A stretch of DNA of 64,000 nt from DATFQE01 sp963733845 (GTDB taxonomy: Bacteria > Actinomycetota > Thermoleophilia > Gaiellales > Gaiellaceae), in contig CAVTEM010000008.1 of the NCBI GenBank assembly GCA_963733845.1, positions 62,001 through 126,000 on the forward strand. The letters are read 5' to 3'. Shown piece by piece: positions 9,111-18,059 of this stretch. The notes under the pieces were generated by a model. That model saw nothing but the letters and a program-made list of their open reading frames with translations, did no database searches and was not told the DNA's origin. Both the position numbers and the translations under genes were made by a program. Each line of letters opens with the position of its first letter. The first letter of the stretch is position 1.

Positions 9111-11924
9111 TTACTGCGGTGGCGCGATCACGAAGACGTCCCGCCCCTTCGAGATGTTGCCCTTGATGTCTTTCGCAATCCATCTGAACACGGTCGTCTT
9201 GGTGACGTGGAACACCTGACCCGGCTCACGCGGGCCCGTGGAATCCCAGAGCGCCGACGCTTCGGTCGGCGTTGAGTTGTCGGTCGTGTAGTGGATGACC
9301 GACGGCTCGTTGACGTACTGGAACGTCGTCTCGATCGGTGTCTTGGACACGGTCGGTCCGGGCATGATCACCTCGGGCGGCGTCGTGTCCCGTGCGTAGT
9401 CGAGTGCCGACTCGAGCAGCCCGTAGTTGCCGGCCGCGAACTCGAGCGCCTCGTGCTTGCCCTCGGTCGCGTAGTCGGGCTGGAACCCGACGCCCGACTG
9501 GAGCGTTCCGCCGGCCAGAACCGCACCCATCGGATGGGCGAGCGCCAGCGGCTCGGTGAGGGTGATGTTCGGTTCCGGGCTCGGAGGATTCGAGCCGGCC
9601 ACCGAGGCGACCGTGCGGACCTCGGCGTTGGCCGTACCGGCGTCCACCGTGATCTTGTCGCCTTCGCCGAAGCCGTTCCGGTTGGCGGCCCTGATCTCGG
9701 TCGCGCCCGCCGCGGAGGCAACCGCGAGGGTGGTGTTGACGTAGCGGTCCGCGCCCGTTTCGAAGCTGTACGCGATCACGTCGCGGTTGTACCAGTGCTC
9801 GTCCGCGCTGTTCCCGCCCGCGGAGTAGAGAACGTCTGCAATGGGGCCGGTGCGCTCCGGAAGGATCACAGTGTTCCGCTGCTCCTTGATCCGGTTCAGG
9901 ATGCGATCGCCGGCTGCGAAGAAGTACTTCTCCACGCCGATGTTGGCGTGAACGAGGTCTCCCTCCGACCGGTCCGGCAGGTAGGCGCCCGGAGCCCACA
10001 TGAAGTAGCCGCCGAAGCTGTGGATGTTGTTGGAGAACTTGATGTTCGAGAACGTGTCCGCAACCCAGAACTCGTTCTTGATCTCCGGCTCCGAGGCTTC
10101 GGCTGGGCCCGCATAGACCTCGCTCGTGCACGAGTACGACGCCCCGATGTAGCCGTCGAAGATCGTGCCGGCCGTGTTGTTGCGGTTCATGTCGACGCCC
10201 CACGCGGTCCGTGAGGCGGGATCCGAGTTGACGTACGGCAGCCCCGTCCCCGGGTTCACCCGGGGCGCCCAGAAGTTCGGCGCGAAGGGGTCGTCGGTCT
10301 CCTTGCCGCCCTCGACGCAGTGGTTGGTCATGTTCTTTCGCTGGCCGTTGAAGTTGTGGATCGAGTAGTGCGCGCCGTCGGGGTTCGACGACGGGAGGAT
10401 GAAGATGTCGAGGTTGTCGACGAGGCTCCGGGTGCTCGGATCGATCGCGTAGTTGCGGAGCAGCTGCTCGGCGGTCTCGAGGCACGTGAGCGGCGTCGCC
10501 CATTCACGCGCGTGCTGCTGGCAGTAGAGGAAGACGCCGACCTTCGAGCCGTCGCGCACCTTGCCGATTCGCAGGACGGAGTAGCTGAACGGCCCGCGCT
10601 GGACGTGAGCGTTCGTCGCCGTCGTCAGGAAATCGGACAGGTTGACCTTCGCGCGAGGCTGCACGATGCCAAGGCCCGTGTTGCCGCGATAGGTGAGCGC
10701 AACGACGAGAGCGCTCGCCGCGGGACTGGCGTTGATCGCCGCGATCACCTGTGCAGCCGTGCTGGTGAGCACGCCGGCACCGTCCGTCCCGAGGCTGACG
10801 AGGATGTCGTTCCCGCTGACCGCCACGCTGAGCGGCGAGCTCGCAGCCAACGGATTGCGGAACTCGGCCGTGATGTCGTTCCCGCCCTCGTGGCCCCAGG
10901 CGCGTGAGGTGAGGATGACGGCCTGGCTCTGTGCGGTGGCGCCCTGGGGCGAGTTCCCCGGCAGCGTGGTGCCCGCCATCGTGGCCTGTGCTCTCCGCTG
11001 ATAGCCGTTCGTCTTGTTCGGGAGCGGAACCAGCTCGCTGATGTTCGGGAACTCGGCGGCGAGCTGCCCGAGACGTGCGTAGACCTCGGTCGGGTCCAGG
11101 TAGCGAGTCGTGAAGTCCTTCAGGAAGCCTGGCGCCATCGGAGGCAGACCGCCGCCGAGCCAGATGTTGACGTCGGCCTCCTTCATCGCGCCCGTGCTCG
11201 AGCCGATCCGGATCTGGGTGGGCCGTGGCGGCTGGGCCTCGCCCGCCTCGCCGATTCGAACGAGCTCGCGATGCTCGATGTACGTGTCAGGCGTGGTGTC
11301 GGGATCGATGTTGACGCCCATCGTCCGCGGCGTGGAGTCGATCGGCGTGCCGGCCCCGGTGTTCCACGAGAGGGACAGGGTCGGCCCGATGTACGTGGAG
11401 CCTGTGGGCGCAGCTGCGCCGTCGCGGTCCTTGGCTTCGACCGACAGGAACCGGCCGGCGTAGTTCTCGAAGTAGTCGACGCGCAGGACGACGATCTCGT
11501 CCTCGTGCGACTGCACGGTGATGGGCTCGTCCAACGCGGCGGCGTCGGCGCGGTTCTCGGACTTGACCTCCGCCTGCCGCGCAGCGATCCGAGCCCGCCA
11601 GGTGTCGGGGCCCTCGATCGTGCGGCCGAGGTCGTAGCCGCCCACGTCGAGCGCTGCGAGCTCGAAGTCCGAGCCGAAGACGGTCACCGTCACCGAGCCG
11701 TCGGCGTTGTGACGGAGATAGTGCTCGTTGAAGTCGACGCCGTACGATTCGGCGTTCAGTTGCAGCCGCTCAGCGGCGGCCTTGCTGGGCAGGTTGACCT
11801 CGACCAGGCTCTCGCCCTGGTTCGGATCGATCCCGCGTGCTTCCTGAGCCGCTGCGGCGCTGGTCAACGCCAGCGCGCACAGCGAGGCAGCGAGCAGCGC
11901 TCGCTGCATGGCCCTGAGGCGCAT
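9111..11924 (-). CDS. Secreted M14-family zinc carboxypeptidase (937 aa)
   Basis: Exported metallopeptidase with a signal peptide (about residues 1-27, ending AAAAQ). About 270 residues of N-terminal domain precede the M14 domain. The zinc-site motif QHAREW places the ligands at H471 and E474. It is followed by SSNPDGAHY, VDMNRN and NNIHSFGGYFMW (third ligand His), and the likely catalytic Glu lies in AYSFETGADRY. The C-terminal about 100 residues resemble a chitobiase/Fn3-like bacterial surface domain (IHYTTDNSTP pattern). The ATG at 11924 follows AAGGGGGG on the minus strand. Likely extracellular peptide or cell-wall degradation. It shares only the catalytic motifs with the enzyme at 3794. 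Confidence 0.92.
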   Translation of the reverse strand: MRLRAMQRALLAASLCALALTSAAAAQEARGIDPNQGESLVEVNLPSKAAAERLQLNAESYGVDFNEHYLRHNADGSVTVTVFGSDFELAALDVGGYDLGRTIEGPDTWRARIAARQAEVKSENRADAAALDEPITVQSHEDEIVVLRVDYFENYAGRFLSVEAKDRDGAAAPTGSTYIGPTLSLSWNTGAGTPIDSTPRTMGVNIDPDTTPDTYIEHRELVRIGEAGEAQPPRPTQIRIGSSTGAMKEADVNIWLGGGLPPMAPGFLKDFTTRYLDPTEVYARLGQLAAEFPNISELVPLPNKTNGYQRRAQATMAGTTLPGNSPQGATAQSQAVILTSRAWGHEGGNDITAEFRNPLAASSPLSVAVSGNDILVSLGTDGAGVLTSTAAQVIAAINASPAASALVVALTYRGNTGLGIVQPRAKVNLSDFLTTATNAHVQRGPFSYSVLRIGKVRDGSKVGVFLYCQQHAREWATPLTCLETAEQLLRNYAIDPSTRSLVDNLDIFILPSSNPDGAHYSIHNFNGQRKNMTNHCVEGGKETDDPFAPNFWAPRVNPGTGLPYVNSDPASRTAWGVDMNRNNTAGTIFDGYIGASYSCTSEVYAGPAEASEPEIKNEFWVADTFSNIKFSNNIHSFGGYFMWAPGAYLPDRSEGDLVHANIGVEKYFFAAGDRILNRIKEQRNTVILPERTGPIADVLYSAGGNSADEHWYNRDVIAYSFETGADRYVNTTLAVASAAGATEIRAANRNGFGEGDKITVDAGTANAEVRTVASVAGSNPPSPEPNITLTEPLALAHPMGAVLAGGTLQSGVGFQPDYATEGKHEALEFAAGNYGLLESALDYARDTTPPEVIMPGPTVSKTPIETTFQYVNEPSVIHYTTDNSTPTEASALWDSTGPREPGQVFHVTKTTVFRWIAKDIKGNISKGRDVFVIAPPQ

Positions 11925-12048
11925 GGAAAGTTCCCCCCTTTTGGAACGGCCAGAAGATGGCTGTCATCTCGGTTACCTGAGCCGCCGCGGAACCATACGA
12001 AATCGCGGCGCCCGCGAGACTCAGTTCCTCGCCGTCGCCGAGCGCCTC

Positions 12049-12817
12049 TCAGGGCTGTGCGCGTTCAGCGCGTCGCCAGAGTGTCTGGAGCGAGTTCGCG
12101 AGGCGCTCGGGCTCGATCCGGTGCGGCGGGTCGAAGTGGTGTCGCTCCTCGAAAACCTCGAGCTCGAAGTCTGGGAAGACTCCGCTCAGACGCGTCGCGA
12201 TCTCCCCGAACTGGTCCGGGTTGCTGAGAGCGCCGAGCGCGTAGTAGACGGGGCGATCGAAACGGTGGAGGGCAGCTCGGGGGATGTCGCCGTGCTTGAA
12301 CGCGCGCAGGAGTGCACGAATGCCTGCGGGACGTTTGGCCATCCAGGGCGGCGGGTCGCCGGGCGGCGGAGCCGGGAGCGGGACACCCGGCTTGAGCCCG
12401 AGCCGCATGAAAGTCGGCATGAGCTGTTCGACCGGGAGCCCTTCGAGCCGGTCGAACTCGAGCCAGAGCGCCTGTCTCCGTGGGGCTCAGATCCCAGCTT
12501 CCCGCCCAGGCGGGATCGAGCAGCGCCAGGCTCGCGACCCGCTCGGGTCTGGCAGCGGCGAACGAGAGCGAGGCCGCTCCCCCGCCCGAGTACCCGACGA
12601 GATGAAGCCGGTCCCAGCCGTGTGCGTCCGCCTCGCGCAGCACGCCGTCGATCTCGACGTCGAGGCTGTAGTCCTCGGGCGGCTCGGGCGTTGCGTAGAC
12701 CTCGAGATCCTTTGCGACCGCCTCAACGCCCGGGCCGAGCGCGGCGATGAGAGCGCCGTACGCAGGCTCTGCCGGGAGCACAACCCCCGGAAGCAAGATC
12801 ACCCGAAACGAGGACAA
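12049..12817 (-). CDS. Alpha/beta hydrolase, single-base frameshift
   Basis: Esterase/lipase-like alpha/beta hydrolase of about 255 aa. The first frame (from TTG 12817) has VILLPGVVLP and the nucleophile elbow GYSGGGAASL followed by LLDPAW. At about 12472 one extra A shifts the frame; removing it continues the protein as TEQALWLEFDRLEGLPVEQL and on to a C-terminal part with the expected catalytic His region (FEERHHFDPPH), stopping at 12049. The perfect continuation argues for a sequencing or assembly error. Substrate unknown. Confidence 0.75.
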
Positions 12818-12851
12818 TCACGGCACTTTTGTCACATCCGAGCGCGACGCG

Positions 12852-13157
12852 CTAGCGAGAGCCGTTCCGCCTCACGTCGGCGAGCGTTCTGGTCGCCTCG
12901 TCGATGTTGCGTACGGCCTCGGCCAGGTCGCGTCCCGCTGCATGTGAACGCCGGGATCTTCGCGCCGCTGCCTCACGACCCGCAGGGGGCGCGGGCGTGA
13001 GACCTGCAGGTACGAGGACGATCGTCGCTTCCAGCTTCAAGAGCGGGATGCCCAGGAGACGCGCACGGACGGATGCCTCGACGAGCGCGCCCTCCGAGAG
13101 GCGTTTGCCGCTGTCGGGAGCCGCCGTTACGGCGATCTGCGTGGACGACCTAGCCAT
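12852..13157 (-). CDS. Small protein with a GvpA/GvpJ-like core segment
   Basis: 101 aa from the ATG at 13157, which overlaps the upstream stop by 8 bases (translational coupling). Residues about 22-49 (GALVEASVRARLLGIPLLKL...) align position by position with the beta-hairpin of gas-vesicle structural proteins, which reads G-x-V-(I/V)-(D/E)-A-x-VR-x-x-L-x-GI-x-LL-x-x-EA. The usual C-terminal continuation of GvpA is absent; instead there is a basic stretch and a final amphipathic helix. No other clear gvp gene (F/L, N, K) is visible, so this is a resemblance rather than an identification. Confidence 0.4.
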   Translation of the reverse strand: MARSSTQIAVTAAPDSGKRLSEGALVEASVRARLLGIPLLKLEATIVLVPAGLTPAPPAGREAAARRSRRSHAAGRDLAEAVRNIDEATRTLADVRRNGSR

Positions 13158-13353
13158 CGCCACCCGTCCCGTCGAGGCGCCGCCTGAGCGCCGAGATCCC
13201 GGCGCTGCCCGCCGCGAGCCCCGCGACGGCGCCGGCGACGAAGCCCGCCTTCAGCAGCCTGCCCTTGGTCAACGTGCCGCTCAACGCATCGAGCGAGTCA
13301 CTGATCGAATCAAGAAGACGGTCCGATTCGCTCTTCCTGCTCAGGAGTCTCAT
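13150..13353 (-). CDS. 67-aa amphipathic / membrane-helix protein, function unknown
   Basis: Unrecognised. An N-terminal charged amphipathic helix (LLDSISDSLDALSG) precedes a Gly/Ala-rich hydrophobic helix (AGFVAGAVAGLAAGSAG) and a basic end, the layout of YtxH/GvpP-type small proteins. Its ATG overlaps the TGA of the preceding coiled-coil gene (ATGA) and its TAG overlaps the next start, so three genes are translationally coupled. Probably part of the same assembly as its neighbours (inference). Confidence 0.55.
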   Translation of the reverse strand: MRLLSRKSESDRLLDSISDSLDALSGTLTKGRLLKAGFVAGAVAGLAAGSAGISALRRRLDGTGGDG

Positions 13354-14257
13354 CGCCTGTTCCCTTCCCCACGAGCTGCCCTGGTGAGCACCTCGACGAG
13401 CTCGCCTTTCGTCATGTTCGTCCGTCCCTCGACGCCCATGCTGGCAGCAAGGTCGAGCAGCTCAGGCTTGTTGTAGGACTTCAGACCGCCGTTCCGCGGA
13501 TTGCGATTGAGCTCGCGCACGGTCTGCTTCGCGGCTGCAACCAGGTCCTCGCGGAGCTGCTCGGTCGCTTCGACCCGCGCTTCGGCGTCGGTCTTTAGCT
13601 GCTCCGCCTCGACGGCGAGCTCCTGCGCCTCGCGACTCGCTTCCTCGGCGGCTGCGCGCGCCGCCTCGACGGCCTCGTCTGCCAGTCGCTTGGCCTCCGC
13701 CCGCGCCTCGGTCGCGTCCTCGACGAGCTCCTCGGCACGCTGCCGAGACTCCTCCGCATCCTGCTGAGCTTCCTCGAGTTCGTCGTCGACCTCGCCCTGG
13801 ACTTCGTGAACCTGTTCCTCGGCATCCTCCTCGGCGGCTTCACGTTGTTGCTTCACGTACAGGTCGGCGGTCTTCTGAGCCTCGGCGACCCGCTGTCTGA
13901 CCTCGCGAGCCGTCTCGCGCTCGACGCCCTTGACACGGGCGTGACCGCGCTCCTCCACCTCTCGAACATGGTCCGCACGCGCCTTCGACTCCTTCGCGGC
14001 CTCGAGGGCTGGTCCTCGGCCTCCTGCGCACGCTCGGCGGCGTTCTGCGCACGTCGTACCCGGAGCTCGACCGCGTCTCCACCCACCGGCGCGGCGTCGA
14101 CGACGGCTGCCCCCACCTTCAGACCTCGATCGCGGGCGCCCGCCGCAGCGGACCCGGCCGCGGTTCCGATCGTCTCGGCCGGTTTCAGCGCGCGGCTCAA
14201 CAGCCAGGCGGCGTTGGACGGCATCTCCTTCAGACCCGTTCGCGTTCGCTCGAGCAC
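13350..14257 (-). CDS. Long coiled-coil protein with Rho-N/SAP-like C-terminus, one frameshift
   Basis: About 302 aa once one frame change is repaired. GTG 14257 follows GGGAGGTGA. The N-terminal 70 residues (Ala-rich helix plus VGAAVVDAAPVGGDAVELRVRR) run into about 150 residues of charged coiled coil dominated by Glu, Ala, Arg and Gln. The last about 45 residues (YNKPELLDLAASMGVEGR, then MTKGELVEVL) match the helix-extended-helix of Rho N-terminal-type domains. At about 14010 one base is missing: frame 1 ends EAEDQ and the other frame resumes LEAAKESKARADHVREVEE. Likely a structural or scaffolding protein of the four-gene cluster. Confidence 0.65.
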
Positions 14258-14290
14258 GATGTCACCTCCCAGTGGATCGAATGTCCGGCA

Positions 14291-14692
14291 CTACCGGGCC
14301 GACGCGGTCTTGCGTCGACGCTGGCTCGTTCGCTTCGTCCCCCCGGCCCCGGACTGGCTCCGCGACCCCTGGGTCCGCGACCCCTGGGTCCGCTTCCCCG
14401 ACTTCGCCGAGCTCTCGTCGCCTGTGACCTCCTTGACGCGGTCGAACAAGTCCGTGTCCGGAAGGTCGGTGGCGCGGTCCTTCGCTTTCTGCATCAACCC
14501 TCTCGTCTTGCGAGCCAGACTCGAGCTGCTGGTCGCCAGCGCGTACGCCGCCGCGCCCGCGGCGGGCAGCACCAGCCAGCGTGCTCCGGGCCCGCCCTTC
14601 CTTGCGCCCTTGCCTTCTGCGGCGTCAACGACGTCGGCAAATCGCTCGGCCACGTCGATGAGCCGCTCCGAGAATCTGTTCATGTCGGCCAT
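14291..14692 (-). CDS. 133-aa membrane-helix protein with basic repetitive tail
   Basis: Unrecognised. ATG 14692 is placed by AGGAGG nine bases upstream; longer open frames upstream lack a ribosome site. An amphipathic N-terminus (MADMNRFSERLIDVAERFADVV) leads to a hydrophobic helix (WLVLPAAGAAAYALA), a charged helix (SLARKTRGLMQKAKDRATDL) and a Lys/Arg/Ser/Gln-rich tail holding a repeated RTQGS unit. The DNA of that repeat is an exact 15-bp tandem duplication (14361-14375, 14376-14390). It is first gene of the minus-strand cluster that ends with the GvpA-like protein, 33 bp from the next gene. Confidence 0.6.
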   Translation of the reverse strand: MADMNRFSERLIDVAERFADVVDAAEGKGARKGGPGARWLVLPAAGAAAYALATSSSSLARKTRGLMQKAKDRATDLPDTDLFDRVKEVTGDESSAKSGKRTQGSRTQGSRSQSGAGGTKRTSQRRRKTASAR

Positions 14693-14813
14693 TCCACGGA
14701 ACCTCCTCATTGGCATTTCCTCGTTTCGGAGCCTGTTCCCCGGGCGCAAGTGGTGAAACAACGCCCGCGGGCGGAATCCGATTGCGCCGACCTTGCCGTA
14801 GGTCTCAGCGGGG

Positions 14814-15326
14814 ATGGACCTCACGACTCGTGAGATCTGGGCGCTTGTGCACGGGCTGGTGATCGGTGGGCCGTTCTTGCTCTCCTTCGCCGCCGCGCTG
14901 GTGGCGCTCCACGGTCTTCGCTCCCAGCTCCTCACCGCCGAGGGCGTCCGCGAGCGTGTGGCGCAACTGCGCCTCGGCGCGAGCGTGATGGCGGTGATGT
15001 CCTGGGCGATCGTGCTCATCGGGATCTGGGTCCTGCTCCCGTGGTACAGCGAGGACACGCCCGACAGCCCGAGGTCGATCCTGCTCGCCGATCCGGGCAC
15101 GCGCCAGTGGCACGAGTTCGCGGACGTCTGGAAGACCCACGTCGCATTCATGGCGCCGATCCTCGCCACCACGGGCGCCGCCCTCGTTCTGTACTACGGC
15201 CGCACGCTCGCCCGCGACCGCAGCATCCGCAACCTCGTCCTCGCCTGTTTCCTCGGCGCATTCGCCGTCGCCAGCCTCGCCGCGCTGATCGGATCGCTCG
15301 TCACACGCGCGGCGCCGATCCGCTGA
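14814..15326 (+). CDS. Four-helix membrane protein, function unknown
   Basis: 170 aa with four predicted membrane helices (about residues 10-35, 55-78, 105-127, 137-160) and a periplasmic-type loop rich in acidic and Trp residues between helices 2 and 3. A conserved-looking His lies in the first helix (LVHGLVIGG) and two more near the third (WHEFADVWKTHVAF), which could bind haem or metal, but no known cytochrome family is recognised. It is followed 11 bp later by another small membrane protein, probably co-transcribed. Confidence 0.6.
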   Translation: MDLTTREIWALVHGLVIGGPFLLSFAAALVALHGLRSQLLTAEGVRERVAQLRLGASVMAVMSWAIVLIGIWVLLPWYSEDTPDSPRSILLADPGTRQWHEFADVWKTHVAFMAPILATTGAALVLYYGRTLARDRSIRNLVLACFLGAFAVASLAALIGSLVTRAAPIR

Positions 15327-15336
15327 AGGAGTCGCC

Positions 15337-15729
15337 ATGACCTCACGCGAGCTCGTCTACGAACAGACAACTCCCGCCGGGATCGTGAAGCCCGCACCCG
15401 AGGAGCTCTCCGTGCCCGAGCCGCGGTCGGGCCCGGCCGCCGCGGTCGTCCTGGCCGCCGGCATCGGGTGCTTCACGCTCGGCCTGCTCTCGGTCCTGGC
15501 CGCCGCGAGCGGCCGGGTCTCCGAGGCGCTGACGCTGTCCGAGCGCGTCGGAGACGTGTCGGGCCTGACGACCGTGACCGCCGTCGTCTTCTTCGCCGTC
15601 TGGGGAGCCCTGAGCCTCGCGTGGCGGCGATCCGATCCGCCGCTGATGCGGGTCGCGCTCGCGAGCGGCGGCCTCCTGGCCCTGGGTCTTCTGGGGACGT
15701 TCCCGCCGTTCTTCAACGCGATCGGCTGA
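15337..15729 (+). CDS. 130-aa membrane protein, function unknown
   Basis: ATG after AAGGAG, 10 bp past the preceding stop, so in the same operon. About 30 soluble N-terminal residues, then three hydrophobic helices (AAAVVLAAGIGCFTLGLLSV; LTTVTAVVFFAVWGALSLAW; VALASGGLLALGLLGTF) and a very short C-terminus. The two proteins may form a complex, but no family is recognised. Confidence 0.6.
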   Translation: MTSRELVYEQTTPAGIVKPAPEELSVPEPRSGPAAAVVLAAGIGCFTLGLLSVLAAASGRVSEALTLSERVGDVSGLTTVTAVVFFAVWGALSLAWRRSDPPLMRVALASGGLLALGLLGTFPPFFNAIG

Positions 15730-15732
15730 GCA

Positions 15733-15792
15733 GGGGCTCGGCGGGGGAAAAGCAGTGAGCCCCGGACGGCTTGCGGCTGGCCGCCGGGGCTC
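15733..15792 (+). promoter_or_regulatory. Mutually exclusive hairpin set (terminator/attenuator-like) ahead of mltG
   Basis: Three segments can pair alternately: GGGGCTC (15733-15739), GAGCCCC (15757-15763) and GGGGCTC (15786-15792). The second hairpin extends to a perfect 9-bp stem, GAGCCCCGG / CCGGGGCTC. A further small hairpin GGCTCC...GGAGCC follows at about 15803-15822. The arrangement fits either a simple terminator for the upstream pair of genes or an attenuator for mltG. No known riboswitch consensus could be confirmed by eye. Confidence 0.4.
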
Positions 15793-15897
15793 AACTGTGA
15801 GGGAGGGCTCCGTGGAGGAGGAGCCACGCCTACCCCTGTCGGCGTCTTCGGCCGAGACCTTTAGCCCTTCGTTGCTACCGTCCGCGCGGGGTTGTCC

Positions 15898-16702
15898 GTG
15901 GGTCGCTTCGTTCTCATCTGCACGCTTGCGCTCGCCGCCGGCCTGGGCGCGACGACCGCCGAGGCCCAGGCGCCGGTCACGCTGCGCATCGTCTTCCCGG
16001 AGGGGTTCAGCGCGCGCCAGATGACCGACCGGGTCGCCGAGGTGCGGAAGATCGCGATCCGGAAACGCGGCGTCACGCCCCGCCTCAGCGGCGCGGCTCT
16101 ACGCCGGCGCCGTCGAGCGCACGCCCGCGCCGCGGGCCTTCCGCCCGCACCTGAAGCGGCGCAGCCTCGAGGGCTTCCTGTTTCCGTCGCTGTACGAGTT
16201 CTCGCCTTCCACGCCCGCGTCGACGCTCGTCGCGAACCAGCTCGCCGCCTTCGAGCGCAGCTGGCGCACCGTCGACCTGCGCTACGCACGCAGCCGCAAC
16301 CTGAACGCCTACGACGTCCTCAACATCGCCTCGATGGTCGAGCGCGAGACGGCGGTCGCGAGCGAGCGCAGGCTCGTCGCGGCCGTGATCTACAACCGGC
16401 TGAAGGCGCGGATGCCGCTCGGCATCGATGCCACGCTCCGCTACGGGCTCGGGATCCAGGGGACGCGGCCGCTGACGAGGAAGCACCTCGCCAGCAACTC
16501 GCCCTACAACACGCGCCGCTTCCAGGGCCTCCCGCCCACCCCGATCGGGAACCCGGGCGTGGCCTCGATGCGCGCCGCCGCGCGGCCGGCGCAGGTCGAC
16601 TACCTCTACTACGTCCGCAAGCCGAACAGCCTGCGGCACTTCTTCACCGCAGACGAAGAGGAGTTCTGCCGCAAGGCGCGCGAGTACGGCTACGACTGCT
16701 GA
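15898..16702 (+). CDS. mltG: MltG/YceG-family endolytic transglycosylase, one frameshift
   Basis: Cell-wall enzyme that cleaves nascent peptidoglycan strands. GTG 15898 (or TTG 15892) starts a signal peptide ending TTAEAQA. The catalytic region reads NIASMVERETAV (catalytic Glu) and AAVIYNRL, and the C-terminus has the family motifs SPYNTRRFQGLPPTPIGNPG and DYLYYV. The frame changes at about 16092, where RLSG must join ARLYAGAVE. About 268 aa once repaired, shorter than the usual 330 or more because the N-terminal LysM-like part is reduced. It stands alone, with no ruvX/aroE neighbours. Confidence 0.8.
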
Positions 16703-16724
16703 GCCGACTCGCGACGGCTAGCGG

Positions 16725-16931
16725 CTACGACTCCTGATAGTCCTCGTACTCGGCCTGCTTGCGCTTGTCGTAGATCCAGGCGATCCCGAGCGCCAGGCCG
16801 CCGAACACGACGAAGGCGCCGAAGATGCCCCACGCGAAGAGGGCCACCTCGACGATCAGGAAGAGGACGCCGACCGCGATCCCGATCCCGATGATGGCGG
16901 CGACGAGGCCGAGCCAGAAGCGTCCACCCAT
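16725..16931 (-). CDS. 68-aa two-helix membrane protein
   Basis: ATG 16931 starts a peptide with two hydrophobic helices (residues about 5-27 and 29-50) and a charged tail (YDKRKQAEYEDYQES). It overlaps the 3' end of the flippase-like gene in another frame, so either the two genes overlap by 76 bp or the upstream gene really ends earlier. Codon use (strong G/C third positions) supports this frame. Function unknown. Confidence 0.55.
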   Translation of the reverse strand: MGGRFWLGLVAAIIGIGIAVGVLFLIVEVALFAWGIFGAFVVFGGLALGIAWIYDKRKQAEYEDYQES

Positions 16932-17944
16932 GGTGCGATCCAACAGCACCGACGGGCTGCGCGCAACTCTATGGCGCTTCGGCGTCCGCCTGCCTTCGGC
17001 CGCAGGGACGGCGTGGCGAGCAGGCCGATCACGATCGTCGGCACCATCGTCAGGAAGCGGAAGACGAGCACCGCCGCGACGACTTCCGCGTTGGCGCCGC
17101 CGAAGCCGATCAGGGTGGCCGTGAGGCTCAGCTCCACGACGCCGATGCCACCGGGCGTGATCGGGATGCTTCCGAGCAGGCGGGCGAGCGCCCAGGCGGC
17201 AAACGCCTGCACCACCGAGACCTCGTCGGCCGAGACCTGCAGCGCCCGCAGCGACACGAGCAGCACGACGAAGACGGTCAGGCTGCCGGCGAACGTCGTC
17301 AGGGTGAGCACGTGCCAGCGGCGGCTGAGCAGCCCGACTGCCTCGACGCGGAAGTGCTCGAAGTTCTCGCCACCCCAGGTGACGGGCTTCCGCCGCAGCT
17401 TCCGCATCGTCCAGCTGGTCGCCTGCGCGGCGATGTCCCCGAGGTCTCTGGCCATCCGGTTGCTGTACAGCACGAGCACCAGCCCGACGACGACGACCCC
17501 CAGGACGGCCACGCCCACGAAGGCCGCGGTCGCGAGCAGAGCGGTCTCCTGTCCGGCGGCGGTGAGCAGGAACAACGCGACGATCGGATAGAAGAGGTTG
17601 GCGAGCTGGTTCCAGAGGCTGACCAGCGTCACGGCCCGTCCGACGGCCGGGCCCGGGAAGCCCTTGCGCCGCAGCATCGCGTAGGAGCCGGCGATCCCGA
17701 CCGCTGCGCCGGCCGGCATCACCAGCGAGAGGGCGGTCGACATCTGGGTCATCAGCAGCGCGGGCCAGAAGCGCAGGCCGGACAGCAGCACCATCCAGGG
17801 CGGCGCGAAGGTGGCGAGGTTGATCGCCGTGGCGGCGAGGAGCGCCAAGAACCACGGCCACGAGAGCTCCTTCACGACCGCCCAGACGTCGCGGTAGTCG
17901 GCGATCTTCGGCAGGAAGTACGCGAACGTGAGGACGACCAGCAC
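16856..17944 (-). CDS. Lysylphosphatidylglycerol-synthase-type (YbhN/AglD, UPF0104) integral membrane protein
   Basis: About 330 residues with eight or more membrane helices and family landmarks: a hydrophobic start, SLVMPAGAAVGIAGSYAML (P-G-G-like turn), and ARLLGSIPITPGGIGVVELSLTA near the end. The family moves or flips lipids or their sugar precursors (family knowledge); the substrate is unknown. The annotated GTG 17944 is only the start of the clean frame. The true N-terminus is probably the ATG near 18017, reached through two other frames (MSAAEARPPQALA, then LSKRLILA), so at least two indels lie between 17955 and 17990. The last about 35 residues look out of frame. Confidence 0.8.
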   Translation of the reverse strand: MLVVLTFAYFLPKIADYRDVWAVVKELSWPWFLALLAATAINLATFAPPWMVLLSGLRFWPALLMTQMSTALSLVMPAGAAVGIAGSYAMLRRKGFPGPAVGRAVTLVSLWNQLANLFYPIVALFLLTAAGQETALLATAAFVGVAVLGVVVVGLVLVLYSNRMARDLGDIAAQATSWTMRKLRRKPVTWGGENFEHFRVEAVGLLSRRWHVLTLTTFAGSLTVFVVLLVSLRALQVSADEVSVVQAFAAWALARLLGSIPITPGGIGVVELSLTATLIGFGGANAEVVAAVLVFRFLTMVPTIVIGLLATPSLRPKAGGRRSAIELRAARRCCWIAPWVDASGSASSPPSSGSGSRSASSS

Positions 17945-18059
17945 CAGGCCGACGGCCCGCCAGGATCAGGCGCTTCGAGAGCCAGCGCCTGCGGCGGCCG
18001 CGCCTCGGCCGCGCTCATGACGGTAGGACTCCGCGGACGAGTCGGAGAACATCACCCAC

